Numbered from the stretch's first letter, positions 16,901 to 27,240 are shown. The stretch is DNA of 61,037 nt from Cytophagaceae bacterium (GCA_027490155.1 JAIXYP010000063.1:1-61037), one strand, 5' to 3'. Program-made: numbers and translations. Notes: generated by a model not told the origin, from the letters alone.

Positions 16901-19900
16901 ACCATGCAACTACTGTAGGATCTTTCATCACAAATGCTGCTGGCAAAACCATCACACTTGACGGACCTTTCAGCATCGCAACAGCTGTTAATACCTCCGC
17001 TGGTGGTATTGTTGATCCTAAGACCTATGATCTGACCTTGTTGCCAAGTGCAACAATGGCTGCTGGTGCTACTAACGGATACGTCTTGGCTACCTCTGGT
17101 AAGGTAGTTAAGCAAGGTGCTGGTAGTGGTGTTACTAACTTTGCTGTTGGTACTGCAACTGGCTATTATCCTTTGTCTATCAATGACGCTAACAATACCA
17201 ATGATACTTGGTCTGTTTTGCTCGCTGGTCGTAGCTCACCTGGTAGTTTCGTTCCGCCATTGTTCCCGTCTGCCGAGCAGTACGTGAACGTTCAGTGGTT
17301 GCTGACCGAAGGTACAAGCGGTGGTTCAAACGCCAATATCACCTTAGGCTGGCCTAGTGCTAGCGTTGTGGGTGGTGCACTGACCGCAACACAGTCGTAC
17401 GTTGCCAACCTGACAGGTACTGGCTGGACTCAAACTGCTGCTGCTTCTGCACCATCAGGTACAGCTACTGCCCCTACTACTGAGTTCCGCTCTTTCGCGG
17501 TTTATGGCGAGAAGATGCTTTCTGGTAACGTTTATTACCTAGCGGATACTGGCCTTGATACCCGTACGAATGTACAAGCCCAAGATCCAACCTCTCCTTG
17601 GAGGACGTTTAATAAAGCTGTTGCTAGCGTGACAGATGGTGATACCATCATTGTCATCAGTGGTACTTTCCCTGAGAACGTCAATATAAACAAGCAGATT
17701 GCGATCATCGGTAACCCAGCCAACAAGGTTAACAAGCCTGTTGTTAATGGTACCAGCGGTCAGGCAGTTTTCACCGTCAATGCACGTAACGTCACGATCC
17801 AGAACCTTACGATCGAAGTTCAGCAGGTCAACACCATCTATGGTATCTTCACTGATGCTGGTGGCAATGGCTATAACAACCTCAAGGTTCTTGATAACAA
17901 CATTCTTTCTATGTTCCCTGGCCCATCTGCTGGCAAACCAATCGTTTGGTTGACATGGGCAGTTTACCTTGGTGGTCAAGGAACTTCTGGAGTTACCATC
18001 CAACGTAACCACATTGCCCGCAAAGATCCTAGTCGCCTTGGCTTTGGCCGTGGTGTCCGGATGATCGGCGGTTGGGGTTATATTGGTGGTGTCAGCAAAG
18101 CTGATAGCAACTCTATTTATGCACTCTATTCAGTTCAGGCTGGTGACGTAAATGGCGGTCCGCTTTATGTCCTCAACAACAAGCTGAACTACACAGTCGA
18201 AATTAACGCTCCTGCTACGAATAGCGGTGGTGTTACAGTCCGTGGTAACGTTGTCAACTTCCCAGCTGTCATTGACAGTGCTGTTGCTGGCATCGAGGTC
18301 AAGAATGCAACGAACGCTAACGCCTCTGTTGTTATTGATAGCAACGTTGTTTCTAACTTCCACAACTTTGGTATCCTTGCTGGCCACTCACGTTTCGTGA
18401 CCATTAGCAATAACACGCTGAATCCGTTTTCAGCTGTTAAACCAAGGTCTATTGGTATCAATACCAAACAACAAACCGCAGGTCAGGACGGCCCAATATC
18501 TGTTGATGCGACCATCATTGGCAACACAATCAACGGTTCGGTCACTTCCAACAGTGTCGGTATCGAGATCGCAAACCATGATAACACAAGCTCACTTGGT
18601 AACATCGTTATCGGTGGTACAGGTGCAAATGCCAACCGTTTCGTTGGTGGATTCAACCGCTTTGTGTCACTTGATACCTTTTCTTTGAGCTCTAATCAGC
18701 ACTACCTATGGAGAGGTGGACCAGACAATCAGCTTGCTGTCACCCTGACAAGCCCAGCTAAAGTCAATGTTGACCTTACCAATAACGTCTTCACAGTAGC
18801 TGGTGGCCTCAAAGCTCCATCTGCAATGACACTGACTGAGCTTTACGAAGTTGAGAGCAAATTGTTGCATAAGACGCATTATGACTCACTTGGTTTCTTG
18901 ACTGTTGTGCCAAACACAGCTTATGTTGGTAACAATAGTTTCATCCTGCCATACACTTCAGTCTCTAGTGTTCAGCGTGGTATCAACGGTGTCAATACCT
19001 ACTCTGCTGCTAATGCTACAGTCTTGACCGAAAGCGCTAGCTATCCTGAAAGCATCATCGGCCGTAACGTAACGCTACAGTCTGCTTTCACACCAAGCTT
19101 GACCCTGAATGGTATCACTGTCAGCAATCCTGCTGATACACTCACCCTTGGTTCGCGCATTGAGCTCACCAACCTGCTTGCTCTGCAAGGTGGTATCGTT
19201 GACGCCAATACGAATCAACTAGCTCTTCGCTCAACTGTTACTGTTGCTGATGGATCAACCAATAGCTACGTAGCCACTAACACCAACACTGGTGGTCTTG
19301 TGCAGCTGAATGTTGGCAACACACTTCGTCGTTTCCCGATTGGAGCTTATGGCTTGGGTTATACCCCAGTCACTTTCACCGATGCCAATAACAGCGGTGA
19401 TAGCATCCTTGCTCGTGTACGCCCTGCAAATACAACGGGCGCCTTCGCTGGTGGTCTTCCATCTGGCGTTACCAAATACATTGGTGCCGAGTGGGATCTG
19501 AAAGAAGGCATAGCTGGTGGAAGTAATGCCACCCTGACTTTTGGCTGGCCTCTATCTGCTGCCCTTGGTGGTCCAATTACAACCGCTGGCGCTGTTATTG
19601 GTCACTATAATGGCCTTGCATGGGAAGAGCGCGTTGCGACCTTAGGTACAGCCTCGGCTTCTGCTGCTGGTTTCACTAGCTTCTCGCCTTATGCTGTATA
19701 TGACAATGTCTTGACAGGCGGTAGAAAGTATTATGTTGATAGCCTCATCGGTGATAACGGTCGTGCTAACCTAACAGCTACCAACCCGAACACACCATGG
19801 AAAACAATCACAAACGCCATTAACCGTTCGGTAAATGGAGATACGATTGTTGTCCGTACGGATGGTACCTATGGCTATCGTGAGAACATCATTGTTAACA

Positions 19901-22900
19901 AGCAGTTGACCCTAATTGGCAACGATAGCAACCGCACTGTTAAACCAGTGATTAATGGTATCATAACGACCTCTGTTGTAACGGTATCTGCTCCGAACGT
20001 GACCATTGATAACTTCGAGATCCGTGTTGATTACAGCAAATCCGTTGATCGTGGTATTGATGCTATAAACGGTGATGTTAACAACCTGACCATCATAAAC
20101 AATCGTCTGGTTTCTGACAACACGCTACGTACCCCTACTGATCTGACATTCTTCCGCACATGGGCCATTTACATTGATGGTAATAGCAACACGGAGAACT
20201 GGACCATTGCTCGTAACGTTATTACAGCCAGGAGCAATCAGGCTCGTATTTTCGGCCGTGGTATCAGGACTTTTGGTGGATACGGAACCATTGGTGGTAC
20301 AACACCTGCAGATAGTAACCATGTTAATGCATTGTTCGCATTGCAATTGGCTGACCTCAGTGGTGGTAATACAAGAATCATGAACAACCACTTGTTCTTG
20401 CAAGGTCTTGAAATCAATACCCCTAACACTGGTACACACATTGTCCGCAACAACAGATTTGATGCTAGCTCGCCTAATGATGCCTTGACGCTAATTGAGC
20501 TAAAAAGTAACGATGTTGCCACAGCTAGTGTACTAATCGATAGCAACAGCTTTAACGGATATGTTAACTATGGCGTGTTCAGCACCCGTAGTAACAACGT
20601 TACTGTAACTGCCAACACGTTTACCCCGGCTGACACTGCGCGTAACTTTACGCACATCCATGTCAACAGCAAGCAGCGTACGACCAGTATTGCTCAGCCT
20701 GCCTTCACTAATGGAATTACTGTTACGAACAACGCCTTCAATGGCTCGACTGTTGGTGGTGGTACTGGTATCATGTTTGGAGACGCTGATAACTTTGGTG
20801 GTGCCACAACTTGGGGTACACTTACCGTCGGTGGTCCTAGTGCGCCTAATAGGTTTGCAGGTTCGCTTCGTAAGTTTGTCACCCTTGATGCAACTTCAGG
20901 CAATACAAGCAGTATCTATCCATGGAATATCGCAACTACCAACACACTTGCTGTTACGGTTGCTGGTCCTACAGATGCTAATGTTAATATTGCTGACAAC
21001 CTGTATACGGTTGCTGGTGGTCTTAAAGCCCCAAGCATCATGTCTCGTGCTGAGCTATTTGAGCTCGAAAGCAAATTGCAGCATACCACGGCCTTCAGCC
21101 CACTTGGTCTGTTGACTGTAACTCCTGGTACGCTCTATGTGTCTAACAGCAGCTTCGTTAGTCCGCTCACGACTGTTGCTAGCCTACAACGTGGTGTGGA
21201 TGCTGCTTCGGCAAACAACACTGTCCTGATCCAGCCAACTTCTTTCGTTGAAACCGTAACTGTTGATAAGTCGTTGACTTTCGAGGCAGAAACTGCCACT
21301 AACCAAGTTTCGCTGACTGGTCTGAATATGAACACCGCGGGTGGTAACCTCACCTTGGCTTCACCTTTCCGTCTGACAAACAGCTTGGCGTTCGGTATCA
21401 ATGGTGGTAAAGTCCTGACCGGCAACAATCAGCTAAATCTAGCTGCAACCGCTACTATCGCTGGTGGAGATGCCAATGCTTACGTTGTGACATCTGGTTC
21501 TGGTGTGCTTACACATGCTGGCCTGCCTGCTGCTACTGTTACGTTCCCAATTGGTACTTCCAATTTCTACGCTCCAGTTACAGTTGCTGATGCCAATGCA
21601 AGTGGTGACTCTGTCTCCTTTGGTGTTGCTGCAGCGCCTTTAGCTGGGTCTTTCAACCCTGTTTTACCGGGTAATGCTAATCGCTTCCCAGGTTTGCAAT
21701 GGACTATAGGCGAAGGTAACCGCGGCACCAACAATGCTAGCCTTACTTTCGGTTGGGTTCCTTCTGCTTTGGTAAATGGTCCACTAACGACCAATACTGT
21801 CCTAGCAACCGCTTCTGGCCTTAGCTGGAACCCGCTATCCATAACACTTGGTACGAACAGCGGAACGTCTACTGGCTTTAGCTCATTGGGCAACACCTAT
21901 GCGATCTACAGCACTGATCAGCTTAGTGGCATTAAGTACTATGTTGATAGCCTCATTGGTGACAACTCCCGTGCTAACGTCATCGCTACTAACCCGAACA
22001 CTCCATGGAGGACAATCACAAATGCCATTAACCGTACGGTAGATGGTGATACGATTGTTGTTCGTACGGATGGCACCTATGGCTATCGTGAAAACATCAT
22101 TGTCAACAAGCAGTTGACTCTGATAGGTAACGACAGCAACCGTACTGTTAAGCCTGTCATTAACGGTATCACTACGACCTCTGTTGTGACAGTATCTGCT
22201 CGCAACGTAACTATCGATAACTTCGAAATCAGGGTTGATTACAGCCGTGATGTTGATCGTGGTATTGATGCCGTTAACGGTGATGTAAATAACCTGACCA
22301 TCATTAACAACCGCCTTGTTTCTGATAACACGCTCCGTACGCCTGCGGACTTAACGTTCTTCCGTACCTGGGCTATTTATATTGATGGCACTAGCAATAG
22401 GGAAAATTGGACCATTGCGCGCAACGTAATTACTACTAGAAGCAATCAGGCCCGGATCTTTGGCCGTGGTATCAGGACTTTTGGTGGATACGGAACCATC
22501 GGTGGCGCAACGCCTGCTGATAGTAACCACGTCTATGCCTTGTTTGCCCTACAAATGGCGAACTTCGATGGTGGAAGTACCAATATCCGCAACAACCACC
22601 TGTTCCTACAAGGTCTCGAGATCAACACCCCAATTACGGGTGCACATATCGTCCGCAATAACAGGTTTGATGCAGGTATCCCTAACGATGCCTTGACCCA
22701 AATTGAGCTTAAGAGCAATGTAGAGGCCACTGCTTCAGTCTTGATTGACAGCAATAGCTTTAACGGATATGTCAACTATGGTGTGTTTAGTACACGTAGT
22801 AATAATGTGACGGTAACTGCCAACACGTTTACGCCTGCTGATACTGCTCGTAACTTTACCCACATCCATGTTAATAGCAAGCAACGCACAACTGCTCTTG

Positions 22901-25900
22901 GTGAGCCAGCCTTTACAAACGGTATCGTTGTGACTAATAACGTCTTCAATGGTTCGACTGTTGGTGGTGGTACTGGTATCCTATTTGGTGATCACGATAT
23001 CACTGGTGGCGCAACTACTTGGGGTACGCTAACTGTAGGTGGCCCTGGTGCTGCTAACAGGTTTGCTGGTTCACTCCAGAAATTTGTTACGCTTGATCAC
23101 ACTTCAGGTAATACCATCAGTATCTACCCATGGAGTATTGCAACCACTAACGTTCTTGGTAGAACGACTGCTGGTCCTACAGATGCCAATGTCAATATTG
23201 CTGACAACCTGTACACGGTTGCTGGTGGTCTCAAAGCCCCAAGCATCATGTCTCGTGCTGAGCTATTTGAGCTCGAAAGCAAATTGCAGCATACGACTGC
23301 CTTCAGCCCACTTGGTCTGTTGACTGTAACTCCTGGTACGCTCTATGTGTCTAACAACAGCTTCGTTAGTCCTCTTACGACTGTTGCTAGCATACAACGT
23401 GGTGTCGATGGTGCATCTGCCAATAACACAGTCCTTATCCAGCCTGCCGCTTTAACTGAGAATGTTTCTGTTGACAAGTCATTGACTTTTGAGGCTGAAG
23501 CTACCTCTAACGAAGTAACCGTATCTGGTTTGACAATGAATGCCGCTGGTGGAAACCTTACCTTGGCATCTCCGTTCAAACTCACAACAGCCTTGGTGCT
23601 TAACAACGGTAACATCACCCTTGGTGGTAATAACCTGACCTTAACACCTGCTGCTACCTCTGGCAACGGCGGTGCAGGCTCTTATGTCCTTACCAATGCT
23701 GCTGGACGTTTTGTGAAACAAGGTGTTAACAACACTGCTGTGACCTTCCCGGTAGGCACTAGCAATAGCTACAACCCTGTTACCATCACAGATGCCAACT
23801 CTACTGCTGACACACTTGGTGTTTTAGTACGTGAGGGCCGCTCAGCTGCAACCTTTACTACAGCCCTACCAGCCGCTGCGACGGCCTTCGTCAATGTCGA
23901 GTATGACATCAACGAGCGTGTTGTTGGTGGAAACGCTCCGACTTTCAACTTTGGTTGGAATCCGGCTGTTAACGAAGTCAATCCACCTTTGAATGTCAAT
24001 ACCAGGATCCTGAATCTTGATGGTGGCAACTGGGTACGTTATGCTTCTACATACAATGCTGTCAGTACGTCTTCAGCTAATGCCGGAGCACAGATTAGCA
24101 ATTTTGGTCAATTCGCTGTTGTGCGTGATGACACTCCGTTTGCACTTGCAACTGAGGTTGTTGGTATCCGTGGTGGTGTTGTTACTGCTCTTTGCCCAGG
24201 CGACTCGTTGAAAGTTGTAGCTCAAACCACTGATCTGTTTAACGCTCCTAACGTATTCACAGCTCAGCTGAGCGATGCAACTGGTTCGTTTACTACACCT
24301 ACAGTTCTTGGTTCGATCACTCGTACTTCACGTGACACTATCCGTACCATTATTCCGCTAACCGCTGTTGCTGGTACTGGTTACAGGATCCGTATCGTAT
24401 CATCTGATGCTGCCTTTACAGGTACCGACAATGGTGATAACTTGACGATTAATCCGATCCCGACCAAGCCAGTTGTTACCTCAACCGGTACATCTTACTG
24501 TGTTGGTGACTCGTTACAACTAACTGCACCAACTGGCTTTACTAGCTATGTCTGGAGCAATGGCAAGGTGACACAATCTATCTTTGTTAAAACACCAGGT
24601 TCATTCACTGTGGTTGTTAGCAATGGTGCTTGTCCTTCAGCTCCGTCTGATCCGATTGTAGTAACTGAGAACGCTAAGCCAAATGCCGCATTCGTTGGTC
24701 TAACCTCTGTTGTCTGCCAAGGCACCGCCGTTCAGAACCTGATTCCTACAGTCGCTGGTGGTACATTCTTCGTCAACGGCACTGCCATCGCTGGCACCAC
24801 GTTCGACCCAACCACGGTTGGTAGCTTCGTTGTTCGTTATTCATTAACAGTCAATGGCTGTACTGATACAACCTCGCAAGTTATAACTGTGAACGCACTT
24901 CCATCTGCTGCCTTCACCGGCCTGCCAGTGACAACCTGCGTTAGTACCACAGCCATCCCTCTGACACCAACTGTTGTTGGCGGAACCTTCTCTGGTACTG
25001 GTGTTGTTGGTAATACGTTTGTGCCTAGCACTCCTGGTACCTTCAACGTTGTCTATACTGTTGTTGTCAATGGTTGTAGCAATACAACGACTTCAACAGT
25101 TGTTGTCAATGCGGTTCCGGATGCTACATATACTGGCCTTGCTGTCTCTTATTGCGCAGGTGCTCCTGTTGTCACGCTGACACCGACGGTTACTGGCGGT
25201 ACTTTCTTCGTGAACGGAACAGCTATTGCTGGTACCACGTTTGATCCTACCACAGCAGGTAGCTTCGTTGTTCGTTATTCAGTTACTTCTAATGGCTGTA
25301 CTGATACAACATCGCAAGTGGTAACTGTTAACGCCCTTCCATCTGCTGCCTTTACTGGCCTGCCTGCAAATACTTGCGTTAGCACTACAGCCATCGCTCT
25401 GACACCAACTGTTGCTGGCGGTACTTTCTCTGGTACTGGTGTTGTTGGCAACACCTTTGTTCCTAGCACACCTGGTTCGTTCAACGTTGTCTACACGGTT
25501 ACTGTCAACGGATGTGCTAATACGTCGACCTCTACGGTTGTTGTAAACGCTATCCCAGATGCTACTTTCACTGGTCTTGCTGCCAACTATTGTGCTGGCG
25601 CTGCCTCAGTTACGCTTACACCAACAGTTGCTGGTGGTGTGTTCTCAGGCACTGGTGTCACTGGCAATAGCTTTAACCCTAGCACTGCTGGTACTTTCGC
25701 AATCACCTACACGATCACCGTCAATGGTTGCTCTGCTAACACAACGACTAACGTAACAGTCAATCCGCTACCTGTCGCCACCTTCACTGGTCTGCCAGCC
25801 ACCCTCTGTTTGGGTGCTGCTCCTGTGACCTTGACTCCGACGGTTGCTGGTGGTGTCTTCTCTGGTACTGGTGTTACCGGTACCTCGTTCAGCCCAACCA

Positions 25901-27198
25901 CTGTTGGTACGTTTGTCGTTACTTACACCATTACAGTTAATGGTTGCCAAGCAACGAGCACTGGCAGTATCACTGTTAGCCCGCTACCAGTTGCCACATT
26001 TACAGCGAGCAGTAATGCTGTCTGTGCAGGCCAAACTGTAACCCTGACACCAACCACTGCTGGCGGTACCTTCTTCGTGAATGGTGTGGCCCAAGCTGGT
26101 GCGAGTGTAGTGTTTGCTAATGCTGGTACGTTCCGCGTTCGTTACTCAGTAACAAATGCTGGTTGTACAGATACAACTGGTCAGAACGTCTTGGTTAATG
26201 CCAAGCCGAACTCAGCCTTTACTTCTGACGCCGCTATTTGCGCAGGTCAGCCGCTAACCATCACTCCAGGTACAACTGGTGGTGTGTTCTATGTGAACGG
26301 TGTGGCTACAGCCTTGCCAATCACTGCACCTACAACTGCTGGTACGATCAGCGTTAAGTATGTCCTGACCAATTCAAGTGGTTGCAAGGATAGTACGACT
26401 AATACAGTAGTAGTAAATGCCTTGCCAGATGCAAGCTTCACTGCTCCGACTGCTGGTTGTATTAACATTCCGCTCACCTTCGTTGCAACAACAACTGGTG
26501 GTACGTTCACTGTCAATGGTTCAGCTATCACTGGTAGCACCTACACCCCGACTGTATCTGGAACCCTAACGGTGACCTATTCAGTAAGCCAAAATGGTTG
26601 TACTGCTACATCCGCCCCTGTTAGCATTGATGTTAACTCTGGTAACCTGACTGTATCAGTTACTTACTCGGGTGTTCAGACCTTCAAAGGCGATACTGTA
26701 GTAGCCCTAGAGGGTGATGCAGTTACGTTCCTTGCTGCTGGCAACCCTGGTACTGGTACATATACCTGGACTGGAAATGGTGTTAACCAACAAGGTGCTG
26801 CACTGACAGTTAATGCAACTGATAATCAGATCTATACTGTTACCTATAACGTCGGAGGATGTACTGTAACACGGACCGTGACATTGGTCATCAATCGTCA
26901 GGTCTATATCCCGAACTTCATCTCGCCTAACGGTGGTAACAACGACGTTAGGAACCGCAAATTGAGCATCTTTGGCTACGGCATCAGCCCAGCTGACTTT
27001 AGCTTTAGCGTGTTCAACCGTTATGGAGGTCTGGTTTACAGTACAACCAACCCTGTCGACGTAACTTATCCTAACGGATGGGATGCTAGCAACGTGCCAA
27101 CAGATTCGTATAACTACGTTATCAAAGGCAAGCTTGTCAACGGAACAGAGCTCAAGGTTGAAGGACGTAACACTGGTTCAGTTTACGTACAGAAATAA
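13930..27198 (+). CDS. Giant (4422-residue) modular surface protein: beta-helix modules, Ig-like repeats, T9SS type B sorting domain
   Basis: A signal peptide (MRKSVLTSFAALVLSVVAMY, cleavage near TARAA) precedes five right-handed beta-helix modules starting near residues 25, 496, 1201, 1934 and 2670. A module opens with a YYV-type strand, then a DGDTIVV-type turn, ENI/NVNKQLTLIG and runs of Asn-rich rungs. A FGRG(I/V)R..GG.G.IGG signature follows. Modules 2-5 close with a beta-sandwich of about 110 residues (FPIGT...Y.PVT..DAN). Modules 4 and 5 are a 736-residue tandem duplication. Residues about 3405-3580 are Ig-like and 3583-4236 hold nine Cys-containing Ig-like repeats of about 72 residues. 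The last 99 residues (VYIPNFISPNGGNNDVRN ... FNRYGGLVYST ... NVPTDSYNYVIKG) are a T9SS type B domain as in SprB-like adhesins. No catalytic residues are seen, so adhesion, gliding or matrix function is inferred. The PorP-OmpA gene starts 42 bp later. Confidence 0.88.
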   Translation: MRKSVLTSFAALVLSVVAMYTARAATYYVANSGDDIRPPATARNIATPWQTIAFAISQSVDGDIIVVAPGSYPENLSITKSITLTGGGVSKPVLLGGTGGGNAVISVSAPNVTVNGFVIEVDQANNLYGIISNSTNIDGLRITSNTILSTAVSGNPLCLQFPTMGIFLQGIGTSSYTISRNIVYPKNPATTCVFGRSVRVVGGRGTIGGPTLADSNLFGSYYSVQLAGPAGPVTISNNHMFGIGVHIVDPLANSGTHNVTNNRLEPGVPGSVPQLIEVRGVTRANSAVNVTGNTLSNYNYIGVLSARSNNVTIANNSFTPRDTSSFAHIMVNSKQETAGSAASQTAFTNGIVVTGNTFRSAPSYPNTGIGVWFADHNNIAGPATFAPITIGGAGALANTFNIGIKNYIALDTASGPSILNPLYPDETPITSTTMSPANVAVNAMGNNFGVSGGTIRPSAMTIAQLFQLEDHIQHGVDLSSLGFVTVTTGTAYVTPTSFLAPRSMAGSIQRGVDNVALNGTVLVNAGTYTENVNVNRSVTVSGTTLGRPVVNGDADSAVFLVSAPNVTISGFRIHVSQATTLYGVLASSNNVNGVIITDNIILSVAQARNCSRFNTVGIWLRNIGTNRYTITRNVVSALTTDGNTCIFGRGFRANGGFGTVGGAAIADSNMFLAVYSTQIVGASGGPVVVENNHMYFQGMHFNAPAANSGNHIVRGNRFDAAFPQFVASLIEIRNVFATGTSLTVSNNMFNNFAYNGVFSTRSNAVTLRGNTFNPYDTTSFIAVNVNTKQGTNGPATSETALVNSINITSNNFNAATTANGGIAIGFYNHNNLCSFANVVVGASGQENSFASRLGAYVYQDTAAGFSGQLAQWSGENPTSITNVSPAVVNADIRNNRVDGLAVTSMNDSQRFNFSDKVWDAIDWSSLGYLSFDNNTAYVSNNAFISPKTTSASLGRAVAVLSEAGNVKFTGASFLSDNITFTKAITLSPTANHATTVGSFITNAAGKTITLDGPFSIATAVNTSAGGIVDPKTYDLTLLPSATMAAGATNGYVLATSGKVVKQGAGSGVTNFAVGTATGYYPLSINDANNTNDTWSVLLAGRSSPGSFVPPLFPSAEQYVNVQWLLTEGTSGGSNANITLGWPSASVVGGALTATQSYVANLTGTGWTQTAAASAPSGTATAPTTEFRSFAVYGEKMLSGNVYYLADTGLDTRTNVQAQDPTSPWRTFNKAVASVTDGDTIIVISGTFPENVNINKQIAIIGNPANKVNKPVVNGTSGQAVFTVNARNVTIQNLTIEVQQVNTIYGIFTDAGGNGYNNLKVLDNNILSMFPGPSAGKPIVWLTWAVYLGGQGTSGVTIQRNHIARKDPSRLGFGRGVRMIGGWGYIGGVSKADSNSIYALYSVQAGDVNGGPLYVLNNKLNYTVEINAPATNSGGVTVRGNVVNFPAVIDSAVAGIEVKNATNANASVVIDSNVVSNFHNFGILAGHSRFVTISNNTLNPFSAVKPRSIGINTKQQTAGQDGPISVDATIIGNTINGSVTSNSVGIEIANHDNTSSLGNIVIGGTGANANRFVGGFNRFVSLDTFSLSSNQHYLWRGGPDNQLAVTLTSPAKVNVDLTNNVFTVAGGLKAPSAMTLTELYEVESKLLHKTHYDSLGFLTVVPNTAYVGNNSFILPYTSVSSVQRGINGVNTYSAANATVLTESASYPESIIGRNVTLQSAFTPSLTLNGITVSNPADTLTLGSRIELTNLLALQGGIVDANTNQLALRSTVTVADGSTNSYVATNTNTGGLVQLNVGNTLRRFPIGAYGLGYTPVTFTDANNSGDSILARVRPANTTGAFAGGLPSGVTKYIGAEWDLKEGIAGGSNATLTFGWPLSAALGGPITTAGAVIGHYNGLAWEERVATLGTASASAAGFTSFSPYAVYDNVLTGGRKYYVDSLIGDNGRANLTATNPNTPWKTITNAINRSVNGDTIVVRTDGTYGYRENIIVNKQLTLIGNDSNRTVKPVINGIITTSVVTVSAPNVTIDNFEIRVDYSKSVDRGIDAINGDVNNLTIINNRLVSDNTLRTPTDLTFFRTWAIYIDGNSNTENWTIARNVITARSNQARIFGRGIRTFGGYGTIGGTTPADSNHVNALFALQLADLSGGNTRIMNNHLFLQGLEINTPNTGTHIVRNNRFDASSPNDALTLIELKSNDVATASVLIDSNSFNGYVNYGVFSTRSNNVTVTANTFTPADTARNFTHIHVNSKQRTTSIAQPAFTNGITVTNNAFNGSTVGGGTGIMFGDADNFGGATTWGTLTVGGPSAPNRFAGSLRKFVTLDATSGNTSSIYPWNIATTNTLAVTVAGPTDANVNIADNLYTVAGGLKAPSIMSRAELFELESKLQHTTAFSPLGLLTVTPGTLYVSNSSFVSPLTTVASLQRGVDAASANNTVLIQPTSFVETVTVDKSLTFEAETATNQVSLTGLNMNTAGGNLTLASPFRLTNSLAFGINGGKVLTGNNQLNLAATATIAGGDANAYVVTSGSGVLTHAGLPAATVTFPIGTSNFYAPVTVADANASGDSVSFGVAAAPLAGSFNPVLPGNANRFPGLQWTIGEGNRGTNNASLTFGWVPSALVNGPLTTNTVLATASGLSWNPLSITLGTNSGTSTGFSSLGNTYAIYSTDQLSGIKYYVDSLIGDNSRANVIATNPNTPWRTITNAINRTVDGDTIVVRTDGTYGYRENIIVNKQLTLIGNDSNRTVKPVINGITTTSVVTVSARNVTIDNFEIRVDYSRDVDRGIDAVNGDVNNLTIINNRLVSDNTLRTPADLTFFRTWAIYIDGTSNRENWTIARNVITTRSNQARIFGRGIRTFGGYGTIGGATPADSNHVYALFALQMANFDGGSTNIRNNHLFLQGLEINTPITGAHIVRNNRFDAGIPNDALTQIELKSNVEATASVLIDSNSFNGYVNYGVFSTRSNNVTVTANTFTPADTARNFTHIHVNSKQRTTALGEPAFTNGIVVTNNVFNGSTVGGGTGILFGDHDITGGATTWGTLTVGGPGAANRFAGSLQKFVTLDHTSGNTISIYPWSIATTNVLGRTTAGPTDANVNIADNLYTVAGGLKAPSIMSRAELFELESKLQHTTAFSPLGLLTVTPGTLYVSNNSFVSPLTTVASIQRGVDGASANNTVLIQPAALTENVSVDKSLTFEAEATSNEVTVSGLTMNAAGGNLTLASPFKLTTALVLNNGNITLGGNNLTLTPAATSGNGGAGSYVLTNAAGRFVKQGVNNTAVTFPVGTSNSYNPVTITDANSTADTLGVLVREGRSAATFTTALPAAATAFVNVEYDINERVVGGNAPTFNFGWNPAVNEVNPPLNVNTRILNLDGGNWVRYASTYNAVSTSSANAGAQISNFGQFAVVRDDTPFALATEVVGIRGGVVTALCPGDSLKVVAQTTDLFNAPNVFTAQLSDATGSFTTPTVLGSITRTSRDTIRTIIPLTAVAGTGYRIRIVSSDAAFTGTDNGDNLTINPIPTKPVVTSTGTSYCVGDSLQLTAPTGFTSYVWSNGKVTQSIFVKTPGSFTVVVSNGACPSAPSDPIVVTENAKPNAAFVGLTSVVCQGTAVQNLIPTVAGGTFFVNGTAIAGTTFDPTTVGSFVVRYSLTVNGCTDTTSQVITVNALPSAAFTGLPVTTCVSTTAIPLTPTVVGGTFSGTGVVGNTFVPSTPGTFNVVYTVVVNGCSNTTTSTVVVNAVPDATYTGLAVSYCAGAPVVTLTPTVTGGTFFVNGTAIAGTTFDPTTAGSFVVRYSVTSNGCTDTTSQVVTVNALPSAAFTGLPANTCVSTTAIALTPTVAGGTFSGTGVVGNTFVPSTPGSFNVVYTVTVNGCANTSTSTVVVNAIPDATFTGLAANYCAGAASVTLTPTVAGGVFSGTGVTGNSFNPSTAGTFAITYTITVNGCSANTTTNVTVNPLPVATFTGLPATLCLGAAPVTLTPTVAGGVFSGTGVTGTSFSPTTVGTFVVTYTITVNGCQATSTGSITVSPLPVATFTASSNAVCAGQTVTLTPTTAGGTFFVNGVAQAGASVVFANAGTFRVRYSVTNAGCTDTTGQNVLVNAKPNSAFTSDAAICAGQPLTITPGTTGGVFYVNGVATALPITAPTTAGTISVKYVLTNSSGCKDSTTNTVVVNALPDASFTAPTAGCINIPLTFVATTTGGTFTVNGSAITGSTYTPTVSGTLTVTYSVSQNGCTATSAPVSIDVNSGNLTVSVTYSGVQTFKGDTVVALEGDAVTFLAAGNPGTGTYTWTGNGVNQQGAALTVNATDNQIYTVTYNVGGCTVTRTVTLVINRQVYIPNFISPNGGNNDVRNRKLSIFGYGISPADFSFSVFNRYGGLVYSTTNPVDVTYPNGWDASNVPTDSYNYVIKGKLVNGTELKVEGRNTGSVYVQK
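19729..24144 (+). repeat. 2208-bp in-frame tandem duplication inside the giant gene
   Basis: The unit 19729-21936 is repeated from 21937. Both start with the codons for YYVDSLIGDN and keep register over 736 residues. Protein identity is very high, but many third positions differ in the first part. The segments around 21030-21190 and 23238-23398 are nearly identical over about 160 bp. Confidence 0.85.
24677..26640 (+). repeat. Nine tandem Ig-like repeats (about 215 bp each) inside the giant gene
   Basis: Each unit runs (S/D)A(A/T)FTGLP..C..., then TLTPTVAGG(T/V)FSGTGV or GGTFFVNGTAIAG, then PSTAGTF.V.YT.TVNGC and TVV(V)NALP. Two unit subtypes (SGTGVVGN and FVNGTAIAG) alternate at first, as if pairs were duplicated. 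One or two cysteines per unit could form intra-domain disulfides. Confidence 0.8.
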
Positions 27199-27240
27199 TT
27201 GTCAGACCACCCCTATCTAAACAACAGAACTCGACATACA

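Noticed and set aside
16264-17115. 283-codon minus-strand frame inside the giant gene
   Set aside because: It is a shadow of the repetitive coding sequence; it has no signal, domain or promoter and does not recur in register with the modules.
19729-26640. Long direct repeats that might suggest a CRISPR array or insertion elements
   Set aside because: All repeats stay in one open reading frame and encode protein modules; spacing and length do not fit CRISPR, and there are no terminal inverted repeats or transposase.
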